From Prevotella sp. UBA6447 (GTDB lineage: Bacteria > Bacteroidota > Bacteroidia > Bacteroidales > Bacteroidaceae), in the NCBI GenBank assembly GCA_002437115.1, contig DJOD01000049.1, positions 3,855-67,854 of the forward strand: 64,000 nucleotides of DNA, written 5' to 3'. The notes below the pieces were generated by a model. The model saw only the letters and a program-made list of their open reading frames with translations, was not told the DNA's origin and did no database searches. The translations under genes were made by a program, and so were the position numbers. Each line of letters opens with the position of its first letter. The stretch's first letter is position 1. Shown in pieces: positions 35,304 to 43,967 of the stretch.

Positions 35304-37273
35304 GCGTTTTTTCCGGCGGGCAACGTCTCGTCGGTGGGTGTCGCGGTGGCAGAAGGCTCGTGTCGCAACGCCTGTATGTAGTCGAAAAGTTTCTTGTAGA
35401 ACGGGTGGCGTGTCATGGTGGCGGCGTCTCCCAGGATGATGAGCTTCATGCGAGCGCGCGTGATGGCCACGTTCATGCGGCGCAGGTCGCGCAGGAAGCC
35501 TATCTGCCCGTCGTCGTTGGCACGCACGAGCGAGATGAGGATGATGTCGCGCTCCTGCCCTTGGAAGCCGTCCACGGTGTTGACGGAGATGAGCTGCCGG
35601 AAGGGCTTGAAGAACTCGCGCCGCTTGATGAGGTGGCGGAGGTATTGCACCTGCGCGCGGTAGGGCGATATGACCCCCACGTCGATGCGCTCGTCGAGGA
35701 TGCGCTGCTTGCCAATCTTCGTGAAGTATTGTTGCAGGGTGAGGAGCGTGAGCGCCGCCTCGCCCTTGTTGACCCGGCCGAAGCTCTCACCCACAAACTG
35801 TTCCTTGAAGGAAGGCTCATCGGGTCCCACCTCCATCTGAGAGGTGTCGATCCACGTGAACGGGTAGTCGAGGTCGAGGATGCTGCGATGGCTCACCTGT
35901 GGTGCTGTCTGCACCTTGCCCCCGTAGAAATAGTCGGAGCTGAAGCGCATGATGTCGTCGTTCATGCGATACTGCACCTGCAGGAGCGTCACGCACTCGG
36001 GCTTTTGCTCCACGATGCGCTCCATGAGTGTCTTGCCCAGTCCGGCCTTGAGGGCAGCAATGCTCTTCACGGTAGGCGGAAGCTGGCAGTGGTCGCCCGC
36101 CAGGATGACGCGCCCGGCACGCCGGATGGCTATCCAGCAGGCCGCCTCAAGGGCTTGTGCGGCCTCGTCGATGAAGAGGGTAGAGAACTTTTGTCCCTCC
36201 AGCAGGCGACCGGCTGTTCCCACCAGCGTGGAGGCGATGACACGAGCCTGTCCGAACAGGTCGCTGCGGATGCGTATCTCGAGCTCCGTGGCGCGTGCCT
36301 TCAGCCGCTCCACCTTTTGGTGGTAGCTGTCGTCGCGTCCCTTGCGCCGTTGCCTAAGTTCGAGGATGGCCTTGCGTATGGCCCAGAGTTGTGGGTAGTC
36401 GGGGTGGGCCTCAAACTGTCGTTCATAGGTGAAGCCCAGCATCTTGTCGTTGACACGTGTGGGGTTACCGATGCGCAGCACACGGATGCCCCGGTCGGCG
36501 AGCTTCTCAGAGATCCAGTCGACAGCCATGTTGCTTTGCGCGCACACCAGCACCTGGCTCTCGCGCATCAGCGTCTCGTTGATGGCCTCTACCAAGGTGG
36601 TGGTCTTTCCCGTTCCGGGTGGGCCGTGTACTACCTCGACGTCCTTGGCTCGCAGCACCTCGTTGACGGCCCGCTCCTGTGTGGGGTTGAGCCAGGGGAA
36701 TCGCAATGGCTCGAAAGAATAGGTCTGGGGTTTCATCTTCGAGTAGAACAGGTCGCGCAGGTAGGCCAGCCGCCCAGTCTTGGCTTTCATCACGCGGTCG
36801 AGCGCGTCGAACATGCAGCGGTAGCTCGTCTCGTCGAAGAAGAGCTGTACGCCGATGGGCTGCTCGCACGCCTGCAGGTCGAAGGCGTGACCTTCGGGGA
36901 TGACGACCACCATGCGGTCGCCGTCGACAAACGACACGGTGCCTGTGAAATTGAAGTAGTGGATGGTGCCCTTGTCTGCTGGTGAGGTGGGCGACGGGGT
37001 GTCGACCCGCCAGAACACGACAGGCTTTCCGAACTCAAAGTTGTGCTCCACGTCTTGGTCGGCTGCTCGCGACACCTCGATGCAATACTGGTTGAGCGAG
37101 TTGTAGTAGGTGCGTCCGGTGGCGATGGGATACCAGGCGTCGCCGCGTTTCACCTTGCGCGCGAGCCCCATTCCCTCGGTCTGCTTGCGAAACGCTTCTT
37201 TCTCCGCCTGGTATTCCATCTGGAGCAACAGGCGTTGTTGTTGCAATGCTTGAAGTGGCGATACTGCGTTCAT
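35300..37273 (-). CDS. SF1 DNA/RNA helicase, IGHMBP2/DNA2-like
   Basis: 657-residue superfamily 1 helicase of the Upf1-like group. An N-terminal beta-barrel-like domain (about 60-170) precedes the core: Walker A GPPGTGKTTTLVEAI, Ia region VLVCAQSNMAVDWI, Walker B TLFIDEAAQALEAACW, motif III LAGDHCQLPPT, motif IV LLQVQYRMND, motif V VNTVDGFQGQERDIILIS and motif VI MNVAITRARMKLIILGD. All ATPase motifs look intact. A -7 promoter box at 37279-37286 lies almost on the start codon. It heads a four-gene minus-strand operon. Confidence 0.9.
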   Translation of the reverse strand: MNAVSPLQALQQQRLLLQMEYQAEKEAFRKQTEGMGLARKVKRGDAWYPIATGRTYYNSLNQYCIEVSRAADQDVEHNFEFGKPVVFWRVDTPSPTSPADKGTIHYFNFTGTVSFVDGDRMVVVIPEGHAFDLQACEQPIGVQLFFDETSYRCMFDALDRVMKAKTGRLAYLRDLFYSKMKPQTYSFEPLRFPWLNPTQERAVNEVLRAKDVEVVHGPPGTGKTTTLVEAINETLMRESQVLVCAQSNMAVDWISEKLADRGIRVLRIGNPTRVNDKMLGFTYERQFEAHPDYPQLWAIRKAILELRQRRKGRDDSYHQKVERLKARATELEIRIRSDLFGQARVIASTLVGTAGRLLEGQKFSTLFIDEAAQALEAACWIAIRRAGRVILAGDHCQLPPTVKSIAALKAGLGKTLMERIVEQKPECVTLLQVQYRMNDDIMRFSSDYFYGGKVQTAPQVSHRSILDLDYPFTWIDTSQMEVGPDEPSFKEQFVGESFGRVNKGEAALTLLTLQQYFTKIGKQRILDERIDVGVISPYRAQVQYLRHLIKRREFFKPFRQLISVNTVDGFQGQERDIILISLVRANDDGQIGFLRDLRRMNVAITRARMKLIILGDAATMTRHPFYKKLFDYIQALRHEPSATATPTDETLPAGKNA

Positions 37274-37278
37274 GTATG

Positions 37279-37286
37279 CAAAGTTA
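37279..37286 (-). promoter_or_regulatory. -7 box immediately upstream of helicase gene
   Basis: CAAAGTTA on the plus strand reads TAACTTTG on the minus strand. It ends 5 bases before the ATG at 37273, so transcription would start within about two bases of the start codon. No perfectly spaced -33 TTTG was found. Confidence 0.5.
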
Positions 37287-37426
37287 TGAAAAAGTGACCA
37301 TATAGCGTAGCAAGAAAAGATTAATTAGTGTTGCATGGCTTCCCATTTCTGTTTTTTGTCGTCACATTCAATAAGAAGAGATAGCTGCATCCCGGCAAAA
37401 AATATATAAGTCTTGCAGCCTTTTAT

Positions 37427-37457
37427 TTTGTGTTGCTCTCGGTTTGCATTACCTTTG
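37427..37457 (+). promoter_or_regulatory. Bacteroidota-type promoter abutting the FecE-like gene
   Basis: TTTG at 37427-37430 and TACCTTTG at 37450-37457 are 19 bases apart, a full consensus match. Predicted transcription start is about 37461, while the ATG is at 37462, implying a leaderless or nearly leaderless mRNA. Confidence 0.75.
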
Positions 37458-37461
37458 CGGC

Positions 37462-38256
37462 ATGAATCAGTTGTGTGTTGCAGATTTGTCGGTGGGTTAT
37501 GGCCACAGTGTGGTGGCCTCGGGCCTTACCGCCTGCTTGGCAGGTGGTGAGCTGACGGTGCTCATCGGGCGCAATGGCATGGGCAAGTCGACGTTGCTCC
37601 GCACGTTGGCAGGCGTGCAACCACCGCTGGCCGGCACGGTGACGCTGGTTGCCGATGGCACGCGCCAGCCGTTGGCGGAGCTCAGTCAGCACGCACGCTC
37701 ACGGTGGATTAGCGTGGTGCTTACCGACCGCGTGGAAGTGCCCCAGCTTCGTGTGGAAGACGTGGTAGGTTTTGGTCGCATGCCCTACACGGGTTTCTTC
37801 GGCCGTCTGGGTGACGCAGACCGTCGGATGGTCGACGAGGCGTTGCGCCTGACGGGTCTGCAACCCTTGGCAGGGCGACAAGTAGGCACGTTGAGTGATG
37901 GCGAGCGGCAGAAGATGATGATAGCCAAGGCTCTTGCACAGCAGACTCCGGTAGTGTTACTTGATGAACCGACGGCGTTTCTCGACTATCCCAGCAAGGT
38001 CGACACGATGCGGCTGTTGCGCTCACTGGCCCACGACACGGGCAAGGTCATCGTGCTCTCCACGCACGACCTCAACCTGGCCGTGCGGCTGGCCGACCGC
38101 TTGTTGACACTGGGCAAGGGGCTCGTCGAAGTCGACAAGGTTGTGTTGGGCCAGCGGTTAGAATCCTTGCTGGCACATCCGGAGAAGGCGGGCGAGCTGT
38201 GGGACGACACTGTGCCGGAAGCCGACAACGCGTCTGGCCCGCCGGTTATCCCATGA
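37462..38256 (+). CDS. FecE-like ABC transporter ATP-binding protein
   Basis: 264-residue ATPase of the iron-siderophore/cobalamin import group. Walker A GRNGMGKSTLLRTLAG, Q-loop region within RSRWISVVLTDRVEV, signature LSDGERQKMMIAKALAQ, Walker B VVLLDEPTAFLDYPSK and H-loop VLSTHDLNLAVRLADR. Length and order fit FecE/BtuD-type proteins. The start ATG 37462 follows the promoter directly; an upstream TTG at 37444 falls inside the promoter and is rejected. No permease or binding-protein gene is adjacent, so the partners lie elsewhere. Its 3' end overlaps the convergent kinase gene by 11 bases. Confidence 0.87.
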   Translation: MNQLCVADLSVGYGHSVVASGLTACLAGGELTVLIGRNGMGKSTLLRTLAGVQPPLAGTVTLVADGTRQPLAELSQHARSRWISVVLTDRVEVPQLRVEDVVGFGRMPYTGFFGRLGDADRRMVDEALRLTGLQPLAGRQVGTLSDGERQKMMIAKALAQQTPVVLLDEPTAFLDYPSKVDTMRLLRSLAHDTGKVIVLSTHDLNLAVRLADRLLTLGKGLVEVDKVVLGQRLESLLAHPEKAGELWDDTVPEADNASGPPVIP

Positions 38257-39115
38257 CGCGCTCTACGTCGGCTATCGTCCCGTCGAACGGCCCGTTGTGC
38301 TCCAACTTCAACGTGCACATCGCGGCGGCGAAGCGCCCGGCCTCGGCATAGCCCATCCCTTGCAGGCGGCAGTAGAGGTAGCCTGTGGAATAGGTGTCGC
38401 CGCACCCCGTGGCATCCACCACCTGGCGTGGCTTGTAGGCGGGTATCTCATAGAAATGGCTGTCGGCGTAGATCAGCGAGCCATAGCTGCCCAGCGTGAT
38501 GACCACCTCCTTCACGCCTTGCACGGCCAGCTTTTGCGCCACGGTTCGCGGGTCCGACGAGCAGGCCACCACTTCCATCTCGTGTTCGTTGAGCTTCAGG
38601 ATGCCAGTGACGGCAAGGATCTCCTCCTGGTGCTTCCAGGGGATGGCGCGCACGTCCTCGCCCACCACCTCGCGCAAATAGCCTTGCACGTCGATGGACA
38701 CCAGTCCTTTCGTGGCGAGGTACTTGACCACCTCGGGTGAGAAGTCGTCGGCCAACAGGCTTCCCAGGTGGAAGACGCGAGCCTCAAGCGGTCGCATCTC
38801 GTCGATGGTGAAGGCATCGGCCTTGGCCAGCACGCGCTGCGTGCGGTTGTCTGTATTTTCGCCATACTTGTTCTCGAAGTAGACGGTATGTTGGCTTGGG
38901 TAACAGACGGTGTCGATGCCCATGTGGCGCAATTTCTCCACTTCCCCCATCTGTCCTTGCCCCACCTTGGTTACCAATTGGTAACTCACCTTCTTGGGCA
39001 GGTGACTGATGCCGTGTGACATATAATAAGATGTGCCGCCAGCCATTTTGACGGTGCTGTTAGGGGTGATGATTTTATCGCGCGTGATGTGCCCGATGCT
39101 GCAAATGTCCTTCAT
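38246..39115 (-). CDS. PfkB family carbohydrate kinase
   Basis: 289-residue ribokinase-like kinase. The N-terminus CSIGHITRDKI and VKMAGGTSYYMSHGI carry the substrate-side glycine pair, and the C-terminal VVDATGCGDTYSTGYLY is PfkB signature 2 with the catalytic aspartate in GCGD. The substrate could be a sugar or inositol; nothing in the neighbourhood decides this. It is transcribed opposite to the FecE-like gene. A TACCTTTG box lies 19 bases upstream of the start. Confidence 0.87.
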   Translation of the reverse strand: MKDICSIGHITRDKIITPNSTVKMAGGTSYYMSHGISHLPKKVSYQLVTKVGQGQMGEVEKLRHMGIDTVCYPSQHTVYFENKYGENTDNRTQRVLAKADAFTIDEMRPLEARVFHLGSLLADDFSPEVVKYLATKGLVSIDVQGYLREVVGEDVRAIPWKHQEEILAVTGILKLNEHEMEVVACSSDPRTVAQKLAVQGVKEVVITLGSYGSLIYADSHFYEIPAYKPRQVVDATGCGDTYSTGYLYCRLQGMGYAEAGRFAAAMCTLKLEHNGPFDGTIADVERVMG

Positions 39116-39134
39116 GTCAAAAAGTTGATTGGCG

Positions 39135-39142
39135 CAAAGGTA
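39135..39142 (-). promoter_or_regulatory. -7 box upstream of PfkB-family kinase gene
   Basis: CAAAGGTA on the plus strand is TACCTTTG on the minus strand, 19 bases upstream of the ATG at 39115. No matching -33 element was found. Confidence 0.45.
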
Positions 39143-39249
39143 ATAAAAAAAAATGAGCGAGAAGGTCTTGTCCGCCCATTTTTAGCTCTTTGCCCTTCGC
39201 CATGTGGTTGTTTCTGCTGTTGTGCCCCGCAATTCATGGTTTCTCCATG

Positions 39250-40266
39250 TCATGTCCTCGTTATTGTTTTCCACACCGTGTCGTACCATTGGTACAGGTA
39301 GCCGATACCCTCTTGCAGCAGGGTGTGGGGCTGGTACCCGAAGTCGCGTTGTAACCGGCTGGTGTCGGCGTAGGTGCGCGTCACGTCGCCTGGCTGCATG
39401 TCCATCATCTCCATCAGCGCCTTGCGCCCCGTCGCTTGCTCGATGGTGCTGATGAAGTCGATGAGTCTCGTAGGGTGCGAGCATCCGATGTTATAGACTC
39501 TGGCAGGCACCTTGTCCGTGTATCGGGCATCGGCTACCAGGCGTATGCCCTCCACAATGTCGTCGATGTAGGTGAAGTCGCGGAGCATGTTGCCACGGTT
39601 GAAGACCTTGATGGGTCTGTCGTTGGCAATGGCATCCATAAACTTGAAGGGAGCCATGTCGGGTCTTCCCCAGGGACCGTAGACGGTAAAGAAGCGCAGG
39701 GCGGTAGTCTGGAAGCCATAGAGCGCGGTGTAGGAGTAGGCCATCACCTCGTCGCTCTTCTTGGTAGCCGCGTAGAGGCTCACGGGGTGGCTGGTGTCGT
39801 CGGTCTCGGTGAAAGGCATGTGCTCGTCCATGCCGTAGACGCTGCTCGACGAAGCGAACAGCAAGTGACCCACGCCGTGGTTGCGGCAGCCCTCCAGGAT
39901 ATTGAGAAATCCCACGACATTGCTCTTCACGTACGACAGTGGGCTCTCGATGGAGAAGCGCACGCCTGCCTGTCCGGCGAGGTTGCACACGTGTGTGAAC
40001 CGCCCTTCTGCGAATACGCGCTCCATGGCCTCGATGTCGGCGATGTCGGCCTCGAGAAAGCTGAAGTTAGGCAGCGTGCGACTGGCGGTGGGTCGCGTGC
40101 TATGGCTGCAGATGCCCAGGTCGCGGAGCCGCGCCTCCTTGAGCCGTGGCGTGTAGTAGTCGTTGAGGTTGTCGAGCCCCACGATGGTCGTGCCGGGTTT
40201 GGCAGCCAGGACTTTTACCAGCGCATGGCCGATGAAGCCCGCCGCGCCCGTGATGAGGATGTTCAT
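39250..40266 (-). CDS. NAD-dependent epimerase, UDP-glucuronate 4-epimerase-like
   Basis: 338-residue extended short-chain dehydrogenase. The Rossmann motif GAAGFIGHALV, the LDNLNDYYTPRLKEARL segment (very typical of UDP-glucuronate 4-epimerases), SSSSVYGMD and the catalytic YAATKKSDEVMAYSY (Y-x3-K), then RFFTVYGPWGRPDMAPF, are present. It probably converts UDP-GlcA to UDP-GalA. The start overlaps the stop of the LAB_N gene by 4 bases (ATGA), and it is the last gene of an envelope-modification operon. Confidence 0.87.
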   Translation of the reverse strand: MNILITGAAGFIGHALVKVLAAKPGTTIVGLDNLNDYYTPRLKEARLRDLGICSHSTRPTASRTLPNFSFLEADIADIEAMERVFAEGRFTHVCNLAGQAGVRFSIESPLSYVKSNVVGFLNILEGCRNHGVGHLLFASSSSVYGMDEHMPFTETDDTSHPVSLYAATKKSDEVMAYSYTALYGFQTTALRFFTVYGPWGRPDMAPFKFMDAIANDRPIKVFNRGNMLRDFTYIDDIVEGIRLVADARYTDKVPARVYNIGCSHPTRLIDFISTIEQATGRKALMEMMDMQPGDVTRTYADTSRLQRDFGYQPHTLLQEGIGYLYQWYDTVWKTITRT

Positions 40267-40901
40267 GGTTTCCGTGTGTTTTGCTTGTGATAGAGCGCGA
40301 TGTTGCGCGAGTAGGTGAAGAAGCCTACCGATTGGCCGAGGATGAGCACTGGGTCGAGCCGGAACACGCCGTAGCTTACGATGATGGCGCAGCCCGTGAG
40401 ACTGATGATCCAGAAGCCAACGGGCAGCACTGACTCATGCCGCCGGTAGCTGTAGTACCATTGGTAGATGAATCGCAACGTGAAGATGACCTGTCCCGCC
40501 GAGCCCCATAGCAGTAGGGCCATGGGCACGTCGCTGTTTCTCAGGAACGTCTCGACGAAAGCCGCGCCGTCGCTGGCCATCATGGCCAAGGCTGCCACAG
40601 GCAGCAAGGCGATGGCACCGCGCAACGCGAGGGGCACGCGTTGCCACACTCGCTTGATGTTGAGGTTCCAGATGTAGATGTAGTATGAGATGAACTGCCC
40701 GAGGATGATGGCAAAGTCGTCGCGAAGCCAGCCGTAGGCGAAAAACAGGATGCTCCCCGCGAGGCTGCAAATCCAATAGATGTTGGGCGACACCACGCGA
40801 TGTGCCTTCTCCGACAGGACCCATTGCAGCAACATCCGCGCCGAGAAGAATCCCTGGGCGGCAAAGCCAATGGCGTAAACCAGCAAGGATGTCTTTTCCA
40901 T
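40263..40901 (-). CDS. LAB_N-domain membrane protein
   Basis: 212-residue integral membrane protein with two copies of the lipid-A-disaccharide synthase N-terminal-like (LAB_N) unit. Copy one has FFSARMLLQWVLSEKAHRVV and copy two has VIFTLRFIYQWYYSYRRHES, each followed by a three-helix pattern (YWICSLAGSILFFAYG; FWIISLTGCAIIVSYG). I start it at ATG 40901; a longer frame to 41048 runs into the GT2 gene. Such proteins accompany ArnC/ArnT-like genes and may help move or position lipid-linked sugars. This role is inferred. Confidence 0.78.
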   Translation of the reverse strand: MEKTSLLVYAIGFAAQGFFSARMLLQWVLSEKAHRVVSPNIYWICSLAGSILFFAYGWLRDDFAIILGQFISYYIYIWNLNIKRVWQRVPLALRGAIALLPVAALAMMASDGAAFVETFLRNSDVPMALLLWGSAGQVIFTLRFIYQWYYSYRRHESVLPVGFWIISLTGCAIIVSYGVFRLDPVLILGQSVGFFTYSRNIALYHKQNTRKP

Positions 40902-40912
40902 GGCCTTGCGGG

Positions 40913-41680
40913 TTAGCGTTGGGTGTGGCCGGTGGCCGGCTGTGTGCCGTCGTCCAGGTTGCTGTTGTCGATGGTGTAGCTGATGTGGCGGGCCTTCATC
41001 CAGCGAAAGGCGAAGCAGTCGACGAACGGTCCTTTCAGCCTGTTCCACAAGTGATACTTCGACACGCCCGCCGTGCGTGGGTAGTGGCGCACGGGCACTT
41101 CCTTGAACCGTCCGCCCTCAAGGGTCATGAGGGCTGCGAGGAAGCGGTGCATGCCGTCGAAGAATGGCAGCCGCTGGGCGTAGCTGGTCCACATCACCTT
41201 CAGTGGGCATCCCGTGTCGGTGGCGGTGTCGCCCGTCATGTGGCGGCGGAACCTGTTGGCCACGCGCGACTGCAGTCGCTTGAAGGCCGAGTCTTTCCGG
41301 TTGGCGCGTATGCCCGACACGAGCTGGTAGCTGTCGACGAAGCGCAGCAGGAGGTTGAAGTCTTGCGGGTTGGTCTGCAGGTCCGCGTCTATGTAGCCCG
41401 TGAGGCGGCTCCTTGCGCTGTCGATACCCGCCTTCATGGCCGTGCTGAGACCGTGGTTTTCCGTGCTGCTGATGAAGAAGAAGTTGTCGTGGCGACCGCA
41501 TATCTCGCGTATCTTTTCGAGGCTGTGGTCGGTGGAGCCGTCGTTCACAAGTAGCACGCACGCCTTCACCGAGGCTGTTGGCAGGTATTCGGCCATCGTC
41601 TTCTCCACGCGGTCGAGGTTGTCTTCCTCGTTGTAGACAGGTATGATGATGGTCAGCTCGTATTGCTCAGTCTTGTTCAT
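40913..41680 (-). CDS. GT2 polyprenyl-phosphate glycosyltransferase (ArnC/DPM1-like)
   Basis: 255-residue GT-A enzyme. The N-terminus LTIIIPVYNEEDNLDRVEKT, then LLVNDGSTDHSLEKI, GLSTAMKAGIDSA and the metal motif GYIDADLQTNPQDF closely follow polyprenyl-phosphate sugar transferases. The later HRFLAALMTLEGG and SKYHLWNRLKGPFVDCF also fit the DPM1/ArnC group. It lacks the C-terminal membrane helices of ArnC, like soluble DPM1. It would charge a lipid carrier used by the ArnT-like protein encoded just upstream. Confidence 0.87.
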   Translation of the reverse strand: MNKTEQYELTIIIPVYNEEDNLDRVEKTMAEYLPTASVKACVLLVNDGSTDHSLEKIREICGRHDNFFFISSTENHGLSTAMKAGIDSARSRLTGYIDADLQTNPQDFNLLLRFVDSYQLVSGIRANRKDSAFKRLQSRVANRFRRHMTGDTATDTGCPLKVMWTSYAQRLPFFDGMHRFLAALMTLEGGRFKEVPVRHYPRTAGVSKYHLWNRLKGPFVDCFAFRWMKARHISYTIDNSNLDDGTQPATGHTQR

Positions 41681-41701
41681 GTTGTCTTTGGATGAGTCTT
41701 G

Positions 41702-43375
41702 TTAGTTGGTTTGTTGGGTGGGGCGTGGGGTGTGGGTCGCCCGCTTGGCCGTCAGCCTCACGACCTGTCCGCGCAGGTCGTCGGTATAGTGCCTGTTGGC
41801 CTTGGGGTGCAGGTTGATGTCGTAGCTTCCCAGTGTTGTCGTGTCGGCCACATGGAGGGTGGCCGCCGACACCCGTTCCTTGGAGCTGGTCGGGATGACC
41901 AAGGCAAATGGCAGGTGCGCACGCACCGTTGTCGTGTCGTTGAGGTCGATGGGCAGTATTTTCCTTCCGGCGTGGTACACCAGTTCGATGCGGATGGGCG
42001 TCTGCCGGTCGTGGAAGAGTGGCAGAGCACGGGCTTGGCCGTTGTCCACCACGAGGCCGATGCTTCGTGCCTCGGGATTGCCTACTGCGCGTGTGATGGT
42101 CGGCAGGAGCAGCAGTTCGGCCGTGGCGAAGACCAGTGCCACGGCTCCCACTTGCACCAGGGGCTTGCGCTTCAGGGTGCCCCACGCCGTGAGCACCGCT
42201 GTGAGGGTGAGCAGCGTGGCTGCCGCGATGCGTGCCGCGAGACTGATGGCCGCCGCTGCGGGCACCACGAAGAGCGCGATGGCCGCGCCGCCGATGACCA
42301 GCGTCAGCAGTGTCCCTTGGCCCCAGAGGAGCGCGCGGCTCAGGTGGTCGGCCTGCCCGGAGGCAAAGGCATCCTTGGCGTGCGTGATGACGCAGGCCAC
42401 CAGCAGGGCGCATGGTGCCAGTGAGGGCAGCAGGTAGCGCATCTTCTTTTCGGGCATGAGCGACAGCAGCACCAGCGAGCCTACCGCCCAGCAGAAGGTG
42501 ATGAGGTAGGTGCGCTTCATGGTGATGCGGCGTTTCCAGTAGCCGAGGACGAGGGCTGCCAGCATGGGCAGCGCCCATGCGCCCATCTCTAAGAAGAAGC
42601 GCCAGTAGTACCACCAGGGCCTGACGTTGTGGTTGGCCCATGCCCCCGACTCCTTGGCCATGACCGCCGTTACAGCGTCGCCGTGTGCCATGAGCAAATA
42701 GGCATACCACCAGCCGCCCACGGCCACGCCCACCAGGGCCATGGCCACCAGCGAGCCCCACTTGCCGCGCATCGACAGTGAAGGGAGGGGCGTTAGGGCG
42801 ACGAGGAAGGGCAAGAGCAGCGTGTAGAACGACACGGGTCCCTTGCTCAGGAACGACAGGCCCATCAGCACGCCCGCCAGCGGCATCTGCCACTGGTAAC
42901 CGCGCTCCTCTGTCAGGGCGCGCAGCAGCAGGTAGATGGCTCCCATCATCAGCGCGTGGCAATAGATGTCCCACGTGGCCGATCGACCCATGAGCACCGT
43001 GTTGTAGCAGGTGAGAAACACCACCGTGGCCACCACGGCATAGTCGGTGCGCCGGGCGATGCGTCGGGCGGTGAGAAAGAGAAACCATGTCCACAGGCAT
43101 CCCATGGCGCCCGCCGCGAGGCGTTGCGCCGCGAGGCTTCGTGGGCAGGCTGCCTCGATGGCTCCTGCCACCCAGGTGGGCAGCGGCGGCTTCTCCAGGC
43201 GCAGGGTGCCGTTCATGGTGGGCACCAGCCAGCATCCGTCGCTCACCATCTCGCGTGCCGTCACCACGTTGCGTTGCTCCATGATGTCGGTGGGCAGTGC
43301 GCCGATGTTGGCAAAGAATGTCAGCAGGGTGAAGAGCACCAGTAGGATGGGTACAGCAAGTCTTGTCTTGTTCAT
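41702..43375 (-). CDS. ArnT-like GT39/GT83 glycosyltransferase
   Basis: 557-residue multi-pass membrane glycosyltransferase. After the first helix, MEQRNVVTAREMVSDGCWL and PTMNGTLRLEKPPLPTWV give the conserved acidic periplasmic loop and the K-P-P-L motif of lipid-A aminoarabinose transferase and protein mannosyltransferase families. About eleven helices follow, and the last 130 residues are a periplasmic domain. It would transfer a sugar from a polyprenyl-phosphate donor to lipid A, LPS core or another periplasmic acceptor. First gene of the operon with ArnC-like, LAB_N and epimerase genes. Confidence 0.88.
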   Translation of the reverse strand: MNKTRLAVPILLVLFTLLTFFANIGALPTDIMEQRNVVTAREMVSDGCWLVPTMNGTLRLEKPPLPTWVAGAIEAACPRSLAAQRLAAGAMGCLWTWFLFLTARRIARRTDYAVVATVVFLTCYNTVLMGRSATWDIYCHALMMGAIYLLLRALTEERGYQWQMPLAGVLMGLSFLSKGPVSFYTLLLPFLVALTPLPSLSMRGKWGSLVAMALVGVAVGGWWYAYLLMAHGDAVTAVMAKESGAWANHNVRPWWYYWRFFLEMGAWALPMLAALVLGYWKRRITMKRTYLITFCWAVGSLVLLSLMPEKKMRYLLPSLAPCALLVACVITHAKDAFASGQADHLSRALLWGQGTLLTLVIGGAAIALFVVPAAAAISLAARIAAATLLTLTAVLTAWGTLKRKPLVQVGAVALVFATAELLLLPTITRAVGNPEARSIGLVVDNGQARALPLFHDRQTPIRIELVYHAGRKILPIDLNDTTTVRAHLPFALVIPTSSKERVSAATLHVADTTTLGSYDINLHPKANRHYTDDLRGQVVRLTAKRATHTPRPTQQTN

Positions 43376-43392
43376 ATTCGATTTTGATGGTG

Positions 43393-43400
43393 CAAAGTTA
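43393..43400 (-). promoter_or_regulatory. -7 box upstream of ArnT-like operon
   Basis: CAAAGTTA (TAACTTTG on the minus strand) lies 17 bases upstream of the ATG at 43375. No -33 TTTG is correctly spaced, so this is a partial match. Confidence 0.45.
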
Positions 43401-43934
43401 CTGAAAGATTTTTGGGAAAAATTGTGCGGTGGGCAAAAAAGAGTATTAAAAAATCTGAATAATCGGCCTCTTCCGGGCTGTCTCAGTTAGCGCGGCCGAA
43501 GCGCTTTTAGGCAGTTTCCGGGCCGCATTTGTTGCCAATTCGGCGCTTGTTATTGGCTGTTTTTCCATCAATATGCCCTCTATTGAGGAGAATAGGAAGC
43601 CCTATTGTCTGAAGAAAGAACCCCTATCTTGTCTCAATATGGCCTTGATCGACTGGCGATAGGTGTCGAATCGTGGAAAGAGAGACGCGTGGCCTCTGCA
43701 TGATGCCTGCCAATCGTCTTCAATTCGCTGTGATACAGATGATTATGAATAACGCCCCTAAATTCGCCCATTTGAGGGCTGTTGCCCCTTTGGTGAGTAG
43801 AAACGCCTGTTTTTAGAGGGTGCTTGTCAGCTATTTTCATCAACTTTTCACCTATTTTAATATGCAATTGCTTCGCGTTTTCACAATTCACACGATTGTA
43901 ACCTATGCTCAACGTTTATGTAACATGGAGGACA
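43401..43934. other. Intergenic region, no gene seen
   Basis: About 530 bases between divergent transcription units. Reading frames are short and lack family features. I see no tRNA, clear riboswitch or repeat of note. Confidence 0.6.
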
Positions 43935-43942
43935 TAACTTTG
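43935..43942 (+). promoter_or_regulatory. -7 box upstream of TonB receptor gene
   Basis: TAACTTTG, matching TAnnTTTG, 25 bases before the ATG at 43968. A -33 TTTG was not found at the expected distance. Confidence 0.5.
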
Positions 43943-43967
43943 CGGCGTGAAAAGTAAAAAGATTGTT

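Noticed and set aside
35360..36985. 541-codon plus-strand frame opposite the helicase gene
   Set aside because: All helicase motifs are on the minus strand; the antisense translation is low-complexity.
37444..37461. Upstream TTG start for the FecE-like gene
   Set aside because: It lies inside the promoter between the -33 and -7 boxes, so it cannot be transcribed from that promoter.
41667..43235. 522-codon minus-strand frame in another phase over the ArnT-like gene
   Set aside because: Rich in R, H, P and A with no hydrophobic pattern; the overlapping frame encodes a recognisable membrane transferase.
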